From: Pseudomonadota bacterium
GTDB taxonomy: Bacteria; Pseudomonadota; Gammaproteobacteria; Steroidobacterales; Steroidobacteraceae
Assembly (NCBI GenBank): GCA_025360865.1
Contig: JANYBG010000127.1
Location: 1 to 50,357, forward strand
Direction: 5' to 3'
DNA length: 50,357 nt
Positions within the stretch are counted from its first letter, which is position 1, and every line of letters starts with the position of its first letter. A model generated the notes under the pieces. It was given only the letters and a program-made list of their open reading frames with translations, searched no databases and had not been told where the DNA came from. The position numbers were made by a program, and so were the translations under genes. This document shows, one piece after another, positions 24,878-33,771 of the stretch.

Positions 24878-24892
24878 GGCGGCTCAGCCGCC
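24878..24892. terminator. Possible terminator hairpin between convergent genes
   Basis: GGCGG-CTCAG-CCGCC forms a 5-bp stem at the junction of the converging sulfotransferase and LuxR genes. It overlaps the LuxR stop codon. The stem is short and lacks a T-tract. Confidence 0.3.
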
Positions 24893-26077
24893 CAGCTGGG
24901 CGACGCTCCGCAGGATGGCGCGCACCAGGCGCGCCTGCCGATCGATCCCCGTCTTGGAAAACGTCGAGCGTAGGTGCGCCCGCGCGGTATTGAGCGTGAT
25001 ACCAAGATCACTCGCGGCCTCCTGCAGGCTGCGGCCGTTGGCCAGGCACAGCGCGAGCTGCGCCTCCTTGTGCGTGAGCTCGAAGAGCTTGCGGATGGTC
25101 TCCACCGGCGGCGGGGTCTGCGAGTTCTCCTCCACGCTGATGAACACCGCGACCGCGGGCGAGACGTTGAACTCGTCAGCCTCGACGGAACCGGCGGCCG
25201 GCCGGATCATCATGCCGTAGTGACCGGCACCTGAGGGGCGGCGGGCGCGCAGCACCTCGACGATGCCGGGCTTGGCGGCGCGCCCGACGGCGATGGCGCG
25301 GGCGATCGAGTCGCGCAGGCGCTGGGCATCGGCCGGGTGCGTGAGCACGAGCGTGTCGTTGGCGAGGCTGATGCCGTCCTGGCGCTGGAGGATGTCACGC
25401 GCGAGCGCGTTGGTATGGATCACGTGCCCCGAGGCATCCAGGATCACGGTCGCAAGCGTGAGGTGATCCATCGCATCCGCGTAGATGGCGCGCTCCATCT
25501 TGGTGGCGTCCAAGGCGGCGTGCGTGCGCATCGCGATGTCGACATGGGGGACGAGGGATTCGACGAAGCGCTTCTCGGCCGTGGTGAAGTTGCCGGCGTT
25601 ACGCCCCCGGGTGACGCGCAGGCGCGCGTACAGGCGATCGCCGTCGCGCAGGTCGACGCCGAGGTTGTAGATCGCGTCCCAGGGGATCAGGTACTCGGTG
25701 AAGAAGCGGCTGCGCTCCAGCTGTTCCACCGGCACGAACTCGTGCATCGTGATGACCTGCTTCTCGGGCAGGTTCACGAACGGGTCCAGCGGGAAATAGC
25801 GGTTGTATTGGCCCAGCACCTCATCGCTGCCGCCCCATGAGTACAGGAGACCGGCCTCCGCCACATGCGGCGAGCGCAGGATGAGCGTCGCGGCTCCATT
25901 GAGGCGCTGTCCCAGGCCCTCGAGGAACTCGCGCCAGCGCCTCGGGTTGATGGCCCCTTCATGCACCAGCAGCGTCAGCCGCTCGCGCAAATCCGCCGAT
26001 GCGGGTGACCGCGCGGCTCCGTGGCTGGCGGAAGCCGCGGCACGAGCGGGGGCGCGGGTGGCGGCGGGAGGACTCAT
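24884..26077 (-). CDS. LuxR-family regulator, TeiR-like candidate
   Basis: This 397-residue regulator has a C-terminal LuxR-type helix-turn-helix (about 330-390: LTHKEAQLALCLANGRSLQEAASDLGITLNTARAHLRSTFSKTG). A sensor region precedes it with PAS-like features (TLATVILDASGHVIHTNALARDIL near 210-235). No receiver domain or transmembrane segment is evident. TeiR, the LuxR-type activator of testosterone degradation in Comamonas, has similar size and architecture. The setting next to hydroxysteroid dehydrogenase-like and hsa-like genes makes a steroid-responsive activator plausible. Orthology is not shown. It diverges from the 26212 SDR gene across a region with a 16-bp imperfect palindrome. Confidence 0.85.
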   Translation of the reverse strand: MSPPAATRAPARAAASASHGAARSPASADLRERLTLLVHEGAINPRRWREFLEGLGQRLNGAATLILRSPHVAEAGLLYSWGGSDEVLGQYNRYFPLDPFVNLPEKQVITMHEFVPVEQLERSRFFTEYLIPWDAIYNLGVDLRDGDRLYARLRVTRGRNAGNFTTAEKRFVESLVPHVDIAMRTHAALDATKMERAIYADAMDHLTLATVILDASGHVIHTNALARDILQRQDGISLANDTLVLTHPADAQRLRDSIARAIAVGRAAKPGIVEVLRARRPSGAGHYGMMIRPAAGSVEADEFNVSPAVAVFISVEENSQTPPPVETIRKLFELTHKEAQLALCLANGRSLQEAASDLGITLNTARAHLRSTFSKTGIDRQARLVRAILRSVAQLGG

Positions 26078-26120
26078 GTGCGGGTGTTGGGGGCGCGGGG
26101 GTGCGGCTGTGACCTGTTAA

Positions 26121-26136
26121 TAAAGAGTACTCTATA
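26121..26136. promoter_or_regulatory. Candidate operator TAAAG-AGT-ACTCTA (LuxR/SDR divergent region)
   Basis: The site contains the perfect palindrome AGAGTACTCT (26124-26133) within an imperfect 16-mer. It shares the pattern TAAAGnnnACTCTA with 44722-44735 (read on the other strand) upstream of an acyl-CoA ligase gene. Binding by the adjacent LuxR regulator is inferred. Confidence 0.45.
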
Positions 26137-26211
26137 TGTGTGATGCCGACCACGGTGGGTCCGCAGTTACGCTTAACAGTTCAATGACCTAGACACAGCC
26201 TGAGGAGTTCC

Positions 26212-26979
26212 ATGACAGGTCTGGCCGGCAAGGTTGCCCTCGTTACGGGCGCGGCGCGCGGACTGGGCGCCAGCATCAGCCGCCAGCTGCACTCCGAGGG
26301 TGCGCAGGTGGTGCTCGCGGACATGCGCGACGATGAGGGGAACGCGCTGGCGAAAGCCCTCGGTGAGCGCGCCCATTATGTTCACCTGGACGTATCCAGC
26401 GAGTCGGAGTGGAACGCGGCGCTGGGCGCGGCGCGCAAGCGTGTCGGTCCGGTCACGATCCTGGTCAACAACGCGGGCATCTATCGAACGCGCGCGACCA
26501 TCGAGCAGAGCGTGGACGAGTACCTGCAGATCATCCGCACCAACCAGCTCGGCACCTTCCTGGGCATGCGCACCTGCTTCGCGCAGATGCGCGACGCCGG
26601 CGGCGGGTCCATCGTGAACATCGCCTCCACGGCCGGCATCGAAGGGGTGCCCCTGGCACTGGCCTATACCGCGAGCAAGCACGCCGTGGTCGGTATGACC
26701 AAGGCGGCGGCGCTCGAGTTCGGGCCGTCCAAGGTGCGCGTCAATGTCGTGTGTCCGGGGGCGATGCTGACCCCGCTGCTGGTCGAGTCGCTGAACGTGC
26801 CGCTAAGCGCGCTCAGCGCGGCCCCGTTCGCCAATTCCCCGATGGGCCGCATGGGCGACCCGTCCGAGATCGCCCCGACCGTTGTGTTCCTGGCCAGCGA
26901 CGCTTCCTCCTACACGACTGGCAGCGAGTTCGTGGTCGACGGCGGCCTCACCGCCGGCGTCAAGATGCCGCCGCCGTAG
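26212..26979 (+). CDS. SDR, 3alpha/20beta-hydroxysteroid dehydrogenase-like
   Basis: This 255-residue classical SDR has TGAARGLGAS, NNAG, and catalytic Ser/Tyr/Lys in NIASTAG and YTASK. Along its length it closely resembles Streptomyces 3alpha,20beta-hydroxysteroid dehydrogenase: GARGLGA, YVHLDV, GGGSIVNI, NSPMGRMG and SSYTTGSEFVVDGG all correspond. This points to reversible oxidation of a steroid hydroxyl. The comparison is from memory. The ATG is 6 bp after GAGGAG, a strong ribosome site. It is the first gene after the LuxR-regulated divergent promoter and is followed by the DUF35/thiolase pair. Confidence 0.88.
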   Translation: MTGLAGKVALVTGAARGLGASISRQLHSEGAQVVLADMRDDEGNALAKALGERAHYVHLDVSSESEWNAALGAARKRVGPVTILVNNAGIYRTRATIEQSVDEYLQIIRTNQLGTFLGMRTCFAQMRDAGGGSIVNIASTAGIEGVPLALAYTASKHAVVGMTKAAALEFGPSKVRVNVVCPGAMLTPLLVESLNVPLSALSAAPFANSPMGRMGDPSEIAPTVVFLASDASSYTTGSEFVVDGGLTAGVKMPPP

Positions 26980-27001
26980 CCGCCGCTTTTTCGGGGGACG
27001 C

Positions 27002-27442
27002 ATGACCGCCAAATCACCCGTGGCCGCCATCGATGGCTGGTACACCCTGGATGACCCGCCGCACCTGATCGGCTCGCGCTGCCTGACGTGCGGGACGTAC
27101 TTCTTCCCGCGACAGGCGTCGTTCTGCCGCAATCCGGACTGCGAGGGCGAGACGTTCGAGGACGTGAAGTTGAGCCGCACCGGCAAGATCTGGTCGTACA
27201 CGAACGCCTGCTACCAGCCGCCACCGCCCTTTGTCGCCCCCGTCCCATACCTGCCATTCGCCATCGCCGCCGTGGAACTCGCCGCCGAGCGCATGATCGT
27301 GCTGGGTCAGATGAGTGCCGGCATCGAGGTTGGTGACCTGCGGGTCGGCATGGAGGTGGAGCTGGTTCTGGAGCGGCTGTACGCGGCGGATGGGCAGGAG
27401 AAGCTCATCTGGAAGTGGCAGCCGATGGGGCGCGCCCCGTGA
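27002..27442 (+). CDS. DUF35 OB-fold/zinc-ribbon protein, thiolase partner
   Basis: This 146-residue protein has an N-terminal rubredoxin-like zinc ribbon with C27, C30, C42 and C47 (CLTC...CRNPDC), followed by an OB-fold. This is the ChsH2-C/DUF35 architecture. DUF35 proteins bind Ltp2-type thiolases and form the retro-aldolase that cleaves steroid side chains, or act as thiolase/HMG-CoA synthase scaffolds. The next gene encodes such a thiolase and its GTG overlaps this stop by 4 bp (GTGA), supporting a complex. Start ATG 27002 follows GGGGGA. Confidence 0.9.
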   Translation: MTAKSPVAAIDGWYTLDDPPHLIGSRCLTCGTYFFPRQASFCRNPDCEGETFEDVKLSRTGKIWSYTNACYQPPPPFVAPVPYLPFAIAAVELAAERMIVLGQMSAGIEVGDLRVGMEVELVLERLYAADGQEKLIWKWQPMGRAP

Positions 27443-28611
27443 GTCGCGAGGTCGCGGTGCTGGGCGTTGGCATGCACCCCTGGGGCAAGTGGGGCCGCAA
27501 TTTCGTCGAGTACGGTGTGCACGCGGCGCGCGCGGCGCTGAAAGACGCGGGCGTCCCCTGGCGGGACGTGCAGTTCATCTCGGGAGCCGCGACCATGCGC
27601 TGCGGCTATCCGGGCTACGTGGCGGGAGCCACCTTCGCCCAGGCCCTGGGCTGGCAGGGCGCGCAGGTGAACACATCGTACGCGGCGTGCGCCTCCGGCT
27701 CCCAGGCTCTCGCCGCGGCGCGCGCCCAGATCCTCTCCGGGGGCTGCGACGTCGCTTTGGTGGTGGGCGCCGACACGACACCGAAGGGATTCCTCGCCCC
27801 CGCGGCCGGTTATCGCCCGGATGACCCGGACTGGGTGCGCTTCCACATAGGCATCACGAATCCCACGTACTTCGCCCTGTACGCGCGGCGCCGCATGGAC
27901 CTGTACGGCGCCACGGTCGCTGATTTCACCGCCGTGAAGCTCAAGAACGCGGCGCACGGGGCGGAGAACCCGAACGCGCGCTATCGCAAGCGCTTCACGC
28001 GTGAGGAGGTGGACGCCTCGGCGATGGTGGCCGATCCGCTGCGCCTGCTGCACGTGTGCGCGACCTCCGACGGTGGGGCCGCGATCGTGCTGTCGAGCCT
28101 TGAGTACGCCCGTCGTCGCGGTGGCAAGTCAGCGCCGCGCATCGCGGCGATCTCGACGGTGACGCCGCGCTTCGCCAGCACCGAGGTCGAGATGCCGGAC
28201 ATCGCCACCGACTCGGCGGCCGCGGTCGGCGGCCATTCGTTCCGCGGCTCGCTCGCGGCCAGGGCCTACGAGGAAGCCGGCGTCGGTCCGCAGGACCTGT
28301 CGCTGGCGGAAGTCTATGATCTGGCCGCCTCCATGGAACTGGACTGGTACGAGTACCTCGGCCTGTGCAAGACCGGCGAGGCCGAGGGACTGTTGCGCAG
28401 CGGCGCGACCAGCCTGGGCGGCCGCATCCCGGTGAATGCCAGCGGCGGGCTCGCCTGCTTCGGCGAGGCGGTGCCGGCGCAGGCGCTGGCGCAGGTGTGC
28501 GAGCTGGTCTGGCAGCTGCGCGGGGAGGCCGGTGCGCGCCAGGTGAAGGACGCCCGGGTGGGCATCACGGCCAACAGGGCCTGTTCGGGCACGGCTCGTC
28601 CGTGCTTGTGA
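27439..28611 (+). CDS. Thiolase-family lipid-transfer protein (Ltp2/SCP2-type), C-terminus frameshifted
   Basis: This 390-residue thiolase-fold protein is co-translated with its DUF35 partner, as in steroid side-chain aldolases or thiolases. The nucleophile-loop segment is NTSYAACASGSQAL, and NASGGLACFGEAVPA is the conserved Asn/Gly loop. After GITAN (codon at 28573) the frame reads RACSGTARPCL and stops. In the minus-one frame the same bases encode QGLFGHGSSVLVKR and a TAG at 28617-28619, which is the normal thiolase ending with the conserved GHG histidine loop. One base (a C near 28575) appears to be missing. The gene either carries a sequence error or has lost its last 14 residues. Confidence 0.85.
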   Translation: MSREVAVLGVGMHPWGKWGRNFVEYGVHAARAALKDAGVPWRDVQFISGAATMRCGYPGYVAGATFAQALGWQGAQVNTSYAACASGSQALAAARAQILSGGCDVALVVGADTTPKGFLAPAAGYRPDDPDWVRFHIGITNPTYFALYARRRMDLYGATVADFTAVKLKNAAHGAENPNARYRKRFTREEVDASAMVADPLRLLHVCATSDGGAAIVLSSLEYARRRGGKSAPRIAAISTVTPRFASTEVEMPDIATDSAAAVGGHSFRGSLAARAYEEAGVGPQDLSLAEVYDLAASMELDWYEYLGLCKTGEAEGLLRSGATSLGGRIPVNASGGLACFGEAVPAQALAQVCELVWQLRGEAGARQVKDARVGITANRACSGTARPCL

Positions 28612-28615
28612 AGCG

Positions 28616-29539
28616 TTAGCCGGTCAGCGCGGTGCGCAGGTCCGCGCCGAAGTCTGCGACCGCGTGGTTCGCCATCGGCGTCAGGTACGGCATGCTCGCG
28701 AAGCCGTGGATCATGCCCAGATACCGACGGCCGATCACCTCCACGCCCGCGGCGCGCAGGCGATCCGCGTAGTCCTCGCCCTCATCGCGCAGCGGATCGA
28801 ACTCCGCGGTGATCAGGCTCGCCGGAGGCAGTCCCCGCAGATCAGCCAGCGGCGGGGCCGCGAGCGGGTTGTTCGCATCCCCAGGGGACCGCAGATATTG
28901 CTTCCAGTACCAGAGCATCCCGCTGCGCGTCAGCATGTGGTTCTCCGCGAAGGCCCGCTGCGAGGGGCTGTCGCAGGCGGGGTCCACGCAGGGATAGATC
29001 AGTCCCTGGTAGCGCAGCGCCGGTCCCCCGCGCTCGCGGGCCAGGAGCGCGGTCGCCGCGGCGAGATTGCCCCCCGCGCTGTCACCGGCCACCGCGAGCC
29101 GCGACGGGTCGATTCCCAGTTCCGCGCCCCGGCCCGCCAGGTTTTTCAGCGCGAGATAACAGTCCTCAAGCGGCCCGGGGAAGGGGGCCTCGGGCGCCAG
29201 GCGGTAATCCACCGAGGCGACCGCGCAGCCTGAGTGGTTGGCGAGCATCCGGCACATGTCGTCGTACATCTCGATGGTGCAGATGACGAAGCCGCCGCCA
29301 TGGAAGTAGACGATCAGCGGCAGCTCGCGCGCGCCCGAGGGCCTGTAGAGCCTTACGCGCACCGGCCCCGCGGCTCCGGGCACGGTGAGGTCCGTCACCG
29401 AGTGCACCGGCGGGGCGAGCACCGGGGCGGGGTACTGCGCGAGCATGGCGCGCAGGCCGTTCGCGCCCAGCTGCTCGTGGGGCGGATGCGATGCCAGGGG
29501 TGAATCGAGGAACGCCTGGACTTTGGGGTCGACCGCCAT
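28616..29539 (-). CDS. Alpha/beta-hydrolase, hormone-sensitive-lipase-type esterase
   Basis: This 307-residue esterase has the HSL oxyanion motif HGGG (80-83), nucleophile S154 in GDSAGGN, an acid in EFDPLRDEG and a catalytic His in GMIHGF, in the usual order. Members hydrolyse short acyl esters, including steroid esters or lactones in some clusters. It is the last gene of the leftward group that starts with the hsaA homologue, 19 bp after the aldolase gene. Its stop overlaps the reconstructed end of the thiolase gene. Confidence 0.9.
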   Translation of the reverse strand: MAVDPKVQAFLDSPLASHPPHEQLGANGLRAMLAQYPAPVLAPPVHSVTDLTVPGAAGPVRVRLYRPSGARELPLIVYFHGGGFVICTIEMYDDMCRMLANHSGCAVASVDYRLAPEAPFPGPLEDCYLALKNLAGRGAELGIDPSRLAVAGDSAGGNLAAATALLARERGGPALRYQGLIYPCVDPACDSPSQRAFAENHMLTRSGMLWYWKQYLRSPGDANNPLAAPPLADLRGLPPASLITAEFDPLRDEGEDYADRLRAAGVEVIGRRYLGMIHGFASMPYLTPMANHAVADFGADLRTALTG

Positions 29540-29558
29540 GAGGCACTTCCCTCAGCGC

Positions 29559-30587
29559 TCAGGCGCTTTTCTTGGCGCGCGCCATGTTGATGGCGAGATC
29601 CTCGATCATGTCTTCCTGGCCGCCCACGGTTTTCAGGCGACCGAGTTCGACCAGGATGTCGGCCGAGGAGACCCCGTACTTGGCGCCGGCGCGCTTGGCG
29701 AACAGGAGGAACGAGGAGTACACGCCCGCGTAGCCCAGGATGAGGGCATCGCGATCGATGCGGATCGGGTGGTCCATCATCGGCACCACCAGGTCCTCGG
29801 CGACATCCATCAGCCGGAAGACATCCACGCCGGTCTGGATACCCATGCGCGTGGCGACCGCGTTGAAGACCTCGAGGGGCGTGTTACCCGCGCCCGCGCC
29901 CAGGCCCGCGGCGGAGCCATCGATACGTCCCGCGCCGGCCTCAACCGCGGCGAGCGAGTTAGCGATGCCCATCGCCATGTTGTGATGGCCATGGAATCCG
30001 ACCTCGGTCCCGGGCTTGAGGACGGCGCGCAGCGCCTTGACACGCGCGCTCACGTCATCGGGGAGCATGTAGCCGGCGGAGTCGGTGCAGTAGATGCAGT
30101 TGGCGCCGTAGTCCTCCATGAGCTTGCCCTGACGGGCGAGATCATCCGGGCCGATCATGTGGGCCATCATGAGGAAGCCCACCGTGTCGAGCCCGAGCTT
30201 GCGCGCCGCGGAGATGTGCTGCTCGGAGACGTCCGCCTCGGTGCAGTGCGTCGCGACCCGGATCGTGGCGACCCCGCAGTCGTGCGCGAGCTTCAGGTGC
30301 TCGACCGTGCCGATGCCCGGCAGCAGCAGCGCTGATACCTTGGCGCGCCGCAACTTCGGGATCACCGCGCGCAGGTATTCCTCGTCGCTGTGCGCGGGGA
30401 AGCCGTAGTTGACCGAGGCGCCACCCAGGCCATCCCCGTGCGTCACCTCGATGAGCGGCACGCCGGCGGCATCCAGGCTGGTGGCGACCGCGACCATCTG
30501 CGCGATGGAGATCTGGTGCTGCTTGGGGTGCATCCCATCACGCAGGCACATGTCGTGCAGCGTGATCTTCTTGCCATCGAGGTTCAT
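29559..30587 (-). CDS. 4-hydroxy-2-oxovalerate-type aldolase (HsaF/TesG/BphI family)
   Basis: This 342-residue metal-dependent aldolase belongs to the DmpG/BphI/HsaF family, which splits 4-hydroxy-2-oxoacids into pyruvate and an aldehyde. Catalytic residues are visible: R16, D17 and H20 in LRDGMH, and metal ligands H199 and H201 in GFHGHHN. The C-terminal communication domain is complete. In the steroid pathway the substrate is 4-hydroxy-2-oxohexanoate, giving propanal. Its ATG overlaps the stop of the acylating aldehyde dehydrogenase by 4 bp, as expected for the channelling complex of the two enzymes. Confidence 0.96.
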   Translation of the reverse strand: MNLDGKKITLHDMCLRDGMHPKQHQISIAQMVAVATSLDAAGVPLIEVTHGDGLGGASVNYGFPAHSDEEYLRAVIPKLRRAKVSALLLPGIGTVEHLKLAHDCGVATIRVATHCTEADVSEQHISAARKLGLDTVGFLMMAHMIGPDDLARQGKLMEDYGANCIYCTDSAGYMLPDDVSARVKALRAVLKPGTEVGFHGHHNMAMGIANSLAAVEAGAGRIDGSAAGLGAGAGNTPLEVFNAVATRMGIQTGVDVFRLMDVAEDLVVPMMDHPIRIDRDALILGYAGVYSSFLLFAKRAGAKYGVSSADILVELGRLKTVGGQEDMIEDLAINMARAKKSA

Positions 30588-31495
30588 GAGGCCCTCTTCA
30601 CAGGTTCAAAGCGGCCCCCGGTCATCTCCTCGGCGATCAGTTCCCCGGTGCGCAGCGCCGCGGCGGTCATGATGTCGAGGTTGCCGGCGTACCTGGGCAG
30701 GTAGTCACCGAGGCCTGCGACCTCCAGATACGTGGAGACCCGCTTGCCGTCGAACACCGGCCCGTTCTTCAGCTGGTAGCCCGGGACGTACTTCTGCACC
30801 TCGGTGATCATCGCCAGGATGGACGCGCGGATCGCCTCCCGGTCCGGTTCGTCCTCGGTCAGGCAGTGCACCACGTCGCGCATGATCAGCGGCGGTTCGG
30901 CCGGATTGAGGATGATGATCGCCTTGCCGCGCCTCGCGCCGCCGACCTTCTCGATGCCGCTCGCGGTCGTGCGGGTGAACTCGTCGATGTTCTTGCGCGT
31001 CCCGGGTCCCGCGGAGCGCGAGGCAACCGTCGCCACGATCTCCGCGTACGCCACTGCCTGCACCCGCGACACAGCCGCCACGATGGGGATCGTCGCCTGG
31101 CCGCCGCAGCTGACCATGTTGACGTTCATCTCGCCCTTGCCCACGTGCTCGGAGAGATTCACGGAAGGCACGCAATACGGCCCGATCGCCGCCGGCGTGA
31201 GGTCGATCACGACCACGCCGTTCTCCTGCAGCTTGCGCGCGTTCTCCGGGTGCACGTAGGCGCTCGTCGCATCGAAGGCGATGCGGATGCCGCCCTTCTT
31301 CAGGTGTGGCAGCAGGCCATCGACGCCGGCGGCCGTGGTGGACAAGCCCTTCTCGCGCGCCTTGGCCAGACCGTCGGAGGCCGCATCGATGCCCACCATC
31401 CAGGTGGGTTCGATCCAGGGGCTGCGCAGCGCCTTGTACATGAGGTCGGTGCCGATGTTGCCCGAGCCGATGAGGGCGGCCTTGATCTTTGCCAT
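30584..31495 (-). CDS. Acylating acetaldehyde/propanal dehydrogenase (HsaG/TesF/BphJ family)
   Basis: This 303-residue enzyme oxidises the aldolase product to acyl-CoA (propionyl-CoA in steroid breakdown). It has the NAD loop [10 protein letters not shown] and the catalytic C130 in [12 protein letters not shown]. The start is the ATG at 31495 ([12 protein letters not shown]); the open frame upstream runs into the gap and the hsaA-like gene and is not used. It partners with the aldolase encoded immediately downstream and overlapping, forming the known bifunctional channelling complex. Confidence 0.96.
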   Translation of the reverse strand: MAKIKAALIGSGNIGTDLMYKALRSPWIEPTWMVGIDAASDGLAKAREKGLSTTAAGVDGLLPHLKKGGIRIAFDATSAYVHPENARKLQENGVVVIDLTPAAIGPYCVPSVNLSEHVGKGEMNVNMVSCGGQATIPIVAAVSRVQAVAYAEIVATVASRSAGPGTRKNIDEFTRTTASGIEKVGGARRGKAIIILNPAEPPLIMRDVVHCLTEDEPDREAIRASILAMITEVQKYVPGYQLKNGPVFDGKRVSTYLEVAGLGDYLPRYAGNLDIMTAAALRTGELIAEEMTGGRFEPVKRAS

Positions 31496-31523
31496 GGTGT
31501 CGCCGTGCCGTCGGTGGTGAGGT

Positions 31524-32726
31524 CTAGACGAAGAATTCCTGCACGTTCTCACCCACGTACAGGGCGCCCAGCGAGGTGCCGATGATGGCCGGGTCGTTGG
31601 CGACGTGGGCGCGGGCGGCGTTGATGTCGAGCCAGTAGCGCACGACCGGGCTGTCCATGTAGATGGCACGCCCGCCCAGAAGGGGCATCAGCTCATCGCA
31701 CAGCACCGCGCAGCGCCGCACCACCTGCGAGGACTCAAAGCGGTAGCGGATGCGGTCGGGGATCGGAATCTCCCCACCCGCGGTGATGCGCGTCATCATG
31801 TCGTCGAAGCTCTTGTTGAGGGTCGCCTTCATCTCGATGATCGCCGACTGCGTGCGCGCGGCGGCGTTCATCGCGAACGGGTCAAGCTTGGTCGCCTTGC
31901 CGGTGTTGGTGGAGACACGCTTGGCCGCGATGGCGATGAAGGCGTTGAGCGCGCCCTGCAGCGCGCCGATGGCGGCGCTGGAGACCGCGCGCACGAACAC
32001 CTGCGCCCAGGGGAGGCGGTAGAGCGGGGCGGTGTTCTGCCCCTGGCCGGGGTTCTTGCACAGGAAGCCGTCGACCGCCTTGTGCGTGCGGTGCTCGGGC
32101 ACGAAGGCCTTCTCGACCACGATGCCGTGGCTGCCCGTGGCCTGCAGCCCGAACACCGTCCAGTCGTGCACGATCTGGAAGTCGCTGCGCGGCAGGAGGA
32201 AGGTGCGCATCTCCGGCTGGCCGCCGGCCTCCAGCGGCGGGATGAGCGCGCCGAGGAAAACCCACTGGCAGTGGTCGCAGCCGCTGGAGAACCCCCAGCG
32301 ACCCGACAGCGTGAAGCCACCGTCCACGCGCTCGATCTTGCCGACCGGCTGGTACGAGGAGGCGATGAGCGTCGCATCGTCCTTGTTCCAGACATCCGCC
32401 TGCGCCTTGGGATCGAACAGGCCGAGCTGGAAGGGATGGACGCCGATGACCCCGTACACCCAGGCGGTGGACATGCAACCTTCCGCAAGCGTCGTCTGAA
32501 TGTCGTAGAACACCCGCGGGTCGTGCTCGTAGCCGCCGTAGCGCTTGGGCTGCAGCACGCGGAAGAAGCCCGCCTCCTGCATGTCGCGAATGGTTTCCGC
32601 CGGGAGGGCCCGCGCGGCGGTCGCCGCATCGGAGCGCGCCTTGAGCGCGGGGATCATGGCGCGGGCACGCTCGACGAGTGTTTCACGGGAGGGGATCGCG
32701 GTGACGAGGAGCGCGGGGCTGGCCAT
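31524..32726 (-). CDS. Flavin-dependent monooxygenase, HsaA-like (3-HSA hydroxylase oxygenase)
   Basis: This 400-residue protein has the acyl-CoA dehydrogenase fold of group D flavin monooxygenases. Features shared with HsaA/TesA2 include [37 protein letters not shown] and a C-terminal [10 protein letters not shown]. HsaA with reductase HsaB adds the C4 hydroxyl to 3-hydroxy-9,10-seconandrostatrienedione. The start ATG 32726 follows GGAGG at 5 bp; the in-frame GTG at 32741 would include that ribosome site. It is the first gene of a leftward operon followed by hsaG and hsaF homologues. An HsaB-like reductase is at 37854. Confidence 0.92.
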   Translation of the reverse strand: MASPALLVTAIPSRETLVERARAMIPALKARSDAATAARALPAETIRDMQEAGFFRVLQPKRYGGYEHDPRVFYDIQTTLAEGCMSTAWVYGVIGVHPFQLGLFDPKAQADVWNKDDATLIASSYQPVGKIERVDGGFTLSGRWGFSSGCDHCQWVFLGALIPPLEAGGQPEMRTFLLPRSDFQIVHDWTVFGLQATGSHGIVVEKAFVPEHRTHKAVDGFLCKNPGQGQNTAPLYRLPWAQVFVRAVSSAAIGALQGALNAFIAIAAKRVSTNTGKATKLDPFAMNAAARTQSAIIEMKATLNKSFDDMMTRITAGGEIPIPDRIRYRFESSQVVRRCAVLCDELMPLLGGRAIYMDSPVVRYWLDINAARAHVANDPAIIGTSLGALYVGENVQEFFV

Positions 32727-32782
32727 GGGGACCTCCGACACAAAAAGATGGGAGAATCAGATGGGATTCCCGACGAAGACGA

Positions 32783-32811
32783 AATATACCCGCTGGGCAC
32801 GGCTCGCACAA
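32783..32811 (-). promoter_or_regulatory. Candidate sigma70 promoter for the hsaA-like operon
   Basis: On the minus strand TTGTGC (32811-32806) and TATATT (32788-32783) are separated by 17 bp, a good sigma70 arrangement about 60 bp upstream of the start at 32726. The same TTGTGC -35 occurs in the promoter before 44758. Confidence 0.5.
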
Positions 32812-32835
32812 CCATACTCGTACTTTTGTGGCTAT

Positions 32836-32854
32836 GTAGCTACGCATCACGTAG
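32836..32854. promoter_or_regulatory. Overlapping palindromes in the hsaA/hsaD divergent region
   Basis: GTAGCTAC (32836-32843) overlaps a perfect inverted repeat CTACG-CATCA-CGTAG (32840-32854). These lie in the 214 bp region between the divergent hsaA-like and hsaD-like genes, so one regulator could control both. The known KstR and KstR2 operator patterns were not found. Confidence 0.4.
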
Positions 32855-32940
32855 TGTAAAATCGCGCAGAGCAGGTGATTGCGGTGACGCAGGGCGAATC
32901 CGCTGCGTATTCTGCCTCCCCAGACCCCCAAGGAGCGACC

Positions 32941-33771
32941 ATGTCCCAGGATCGTCCGTCCACACCGCCCTTCGGCCGTACCGTCACTCTGAAGCAGGGC
33001 TACGAGATGCACTACCTCGAGCACGGCAGCGGATCGCCCGTCGTGTTCGTGCACGGCAGCGGGCCGGGGGTGAACGCCTACAGCAATTTCTTCCCGAACT
33101 ACCGCGAGATCGCCGCCGCCGGCTACCGCGCGGTCATGCCGGACATGATCGGCTTCGGCTGGTCGTCCAAGCCCACCGGGATCGACTACACGCTGGATCT
33201 TTTCGTCTCGACACTGGCCGAGTTCCTCGAGCAGATGGGGATCAAGCGCTGCGTCCTGCTGGGCAACTCCCTGGGTGGGGCGATCTCGATGAAGTACGCC
33301 ATCGACAACCCCGAGCGCGTAGAGCGCCTGGTTGTCATGGGCCCCGGGGGCATCGAGTCGCGCGAGGCCTACTTCAAGATGCCCGGCATCCAGAAGATGG
33401 TCTCGCGGTTCGTGGGCAGCGGCTTCGACAAGGAGGGTCTGCGGGGCTTGCTCGGCCTACTCGCCTATGACCCCAAGTTCGTCACGGACGAGCTGCTGCA
33501 GCAGCGCTGGAACATCCTGCAGACGCAGCCCAAGGATGTGCTCGCGCGCATGATCATCCCCGATCTCTCCCCCGAGCTGGGCAAGATCCGCTGCCCGCTG
33601 CTGGGCTTCTGGGGGGTAGAGGACCAGTTCTGCCCGTCCACGGGCAACGAGAAGATCCTGCGCGCGGTTCCCGAGAGCCGCTTCATCATGTATTCGCGCT
33701 GTGGCCACTGGGCGATGATCGAGCGCGCCGAGGAATTCAACCGCTATGTCATCGAGTTCCTCAAGAGCTGA
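32941..33771 (+). CDS. Meta-cleavage product hydrolase (HsaD/TesD/BphD family)
   Basis: This 276-residue alpha/beta hydrolase cleaves C-C bonds of meta-cleavage products. The oxyanion loop HGSGPGVNAYSNF is diagnostic of BphD/HsaD-type enzymes, and the triad is S110 (GNSLGG), D228 (GVEDQF) and H256 (CGHW). In steroid degradation it splits 4,9-DSHA into a 2-hydroxyhexadienoate and the CD-ring acid HIP. The ATG 32941 is preceded by AAGGAG at good distance. The next gene (hydratase) overlaps its 3' end by 26 bp. Confidence 0.95.
   Translation: MSQDRPSTPPFGRTVTLKQGYEMHYLEHGSGSPVVFVHGSGPGVNAYSNFFPNYREIAAAGYRAVMPDMIGFGWSSKPTGIDYTLDLFVSTLAEFLEQMGIKRCVLLGNSLGGAISMKYAIDNPERVERLVVMGPGGIESREAYFKMPGIQKMVSRFVGSGFDKEGLRGLLGLLAYDPKFVTDELLQQRWNILQTQPKDVLARMIIPDLSPELGKIRCPLLGFWGVEDQFCPSTGNEKILRAVPESRFIMYSRCGHWAMIERAEEFNRYVIEFLKS

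Noticed and set aside
28570-28580. Programmed minus-one frameshift in the thiolase gene
   Set aside because: The site (GCCAACAGG) is not a slippery heptamer and no stimulatory structure is obvious; a missing base explains it more simply.
32742-32940. KstR or KstR2 operator in the hsa divergent promoter
   Set aside because: Neither TnnAACnnGTTnnA nor AnCAAGnnCTTGnT was found; the palindromes present are different.
31605-33470. 621-codon plus-strand frame across the hsaA-like gene and into hsaD
   Set aside because: It is antisense to a well-conserved monooxygenase and then out of frame with the hydrolase, so it is a shadow of high-GC coding DNA.
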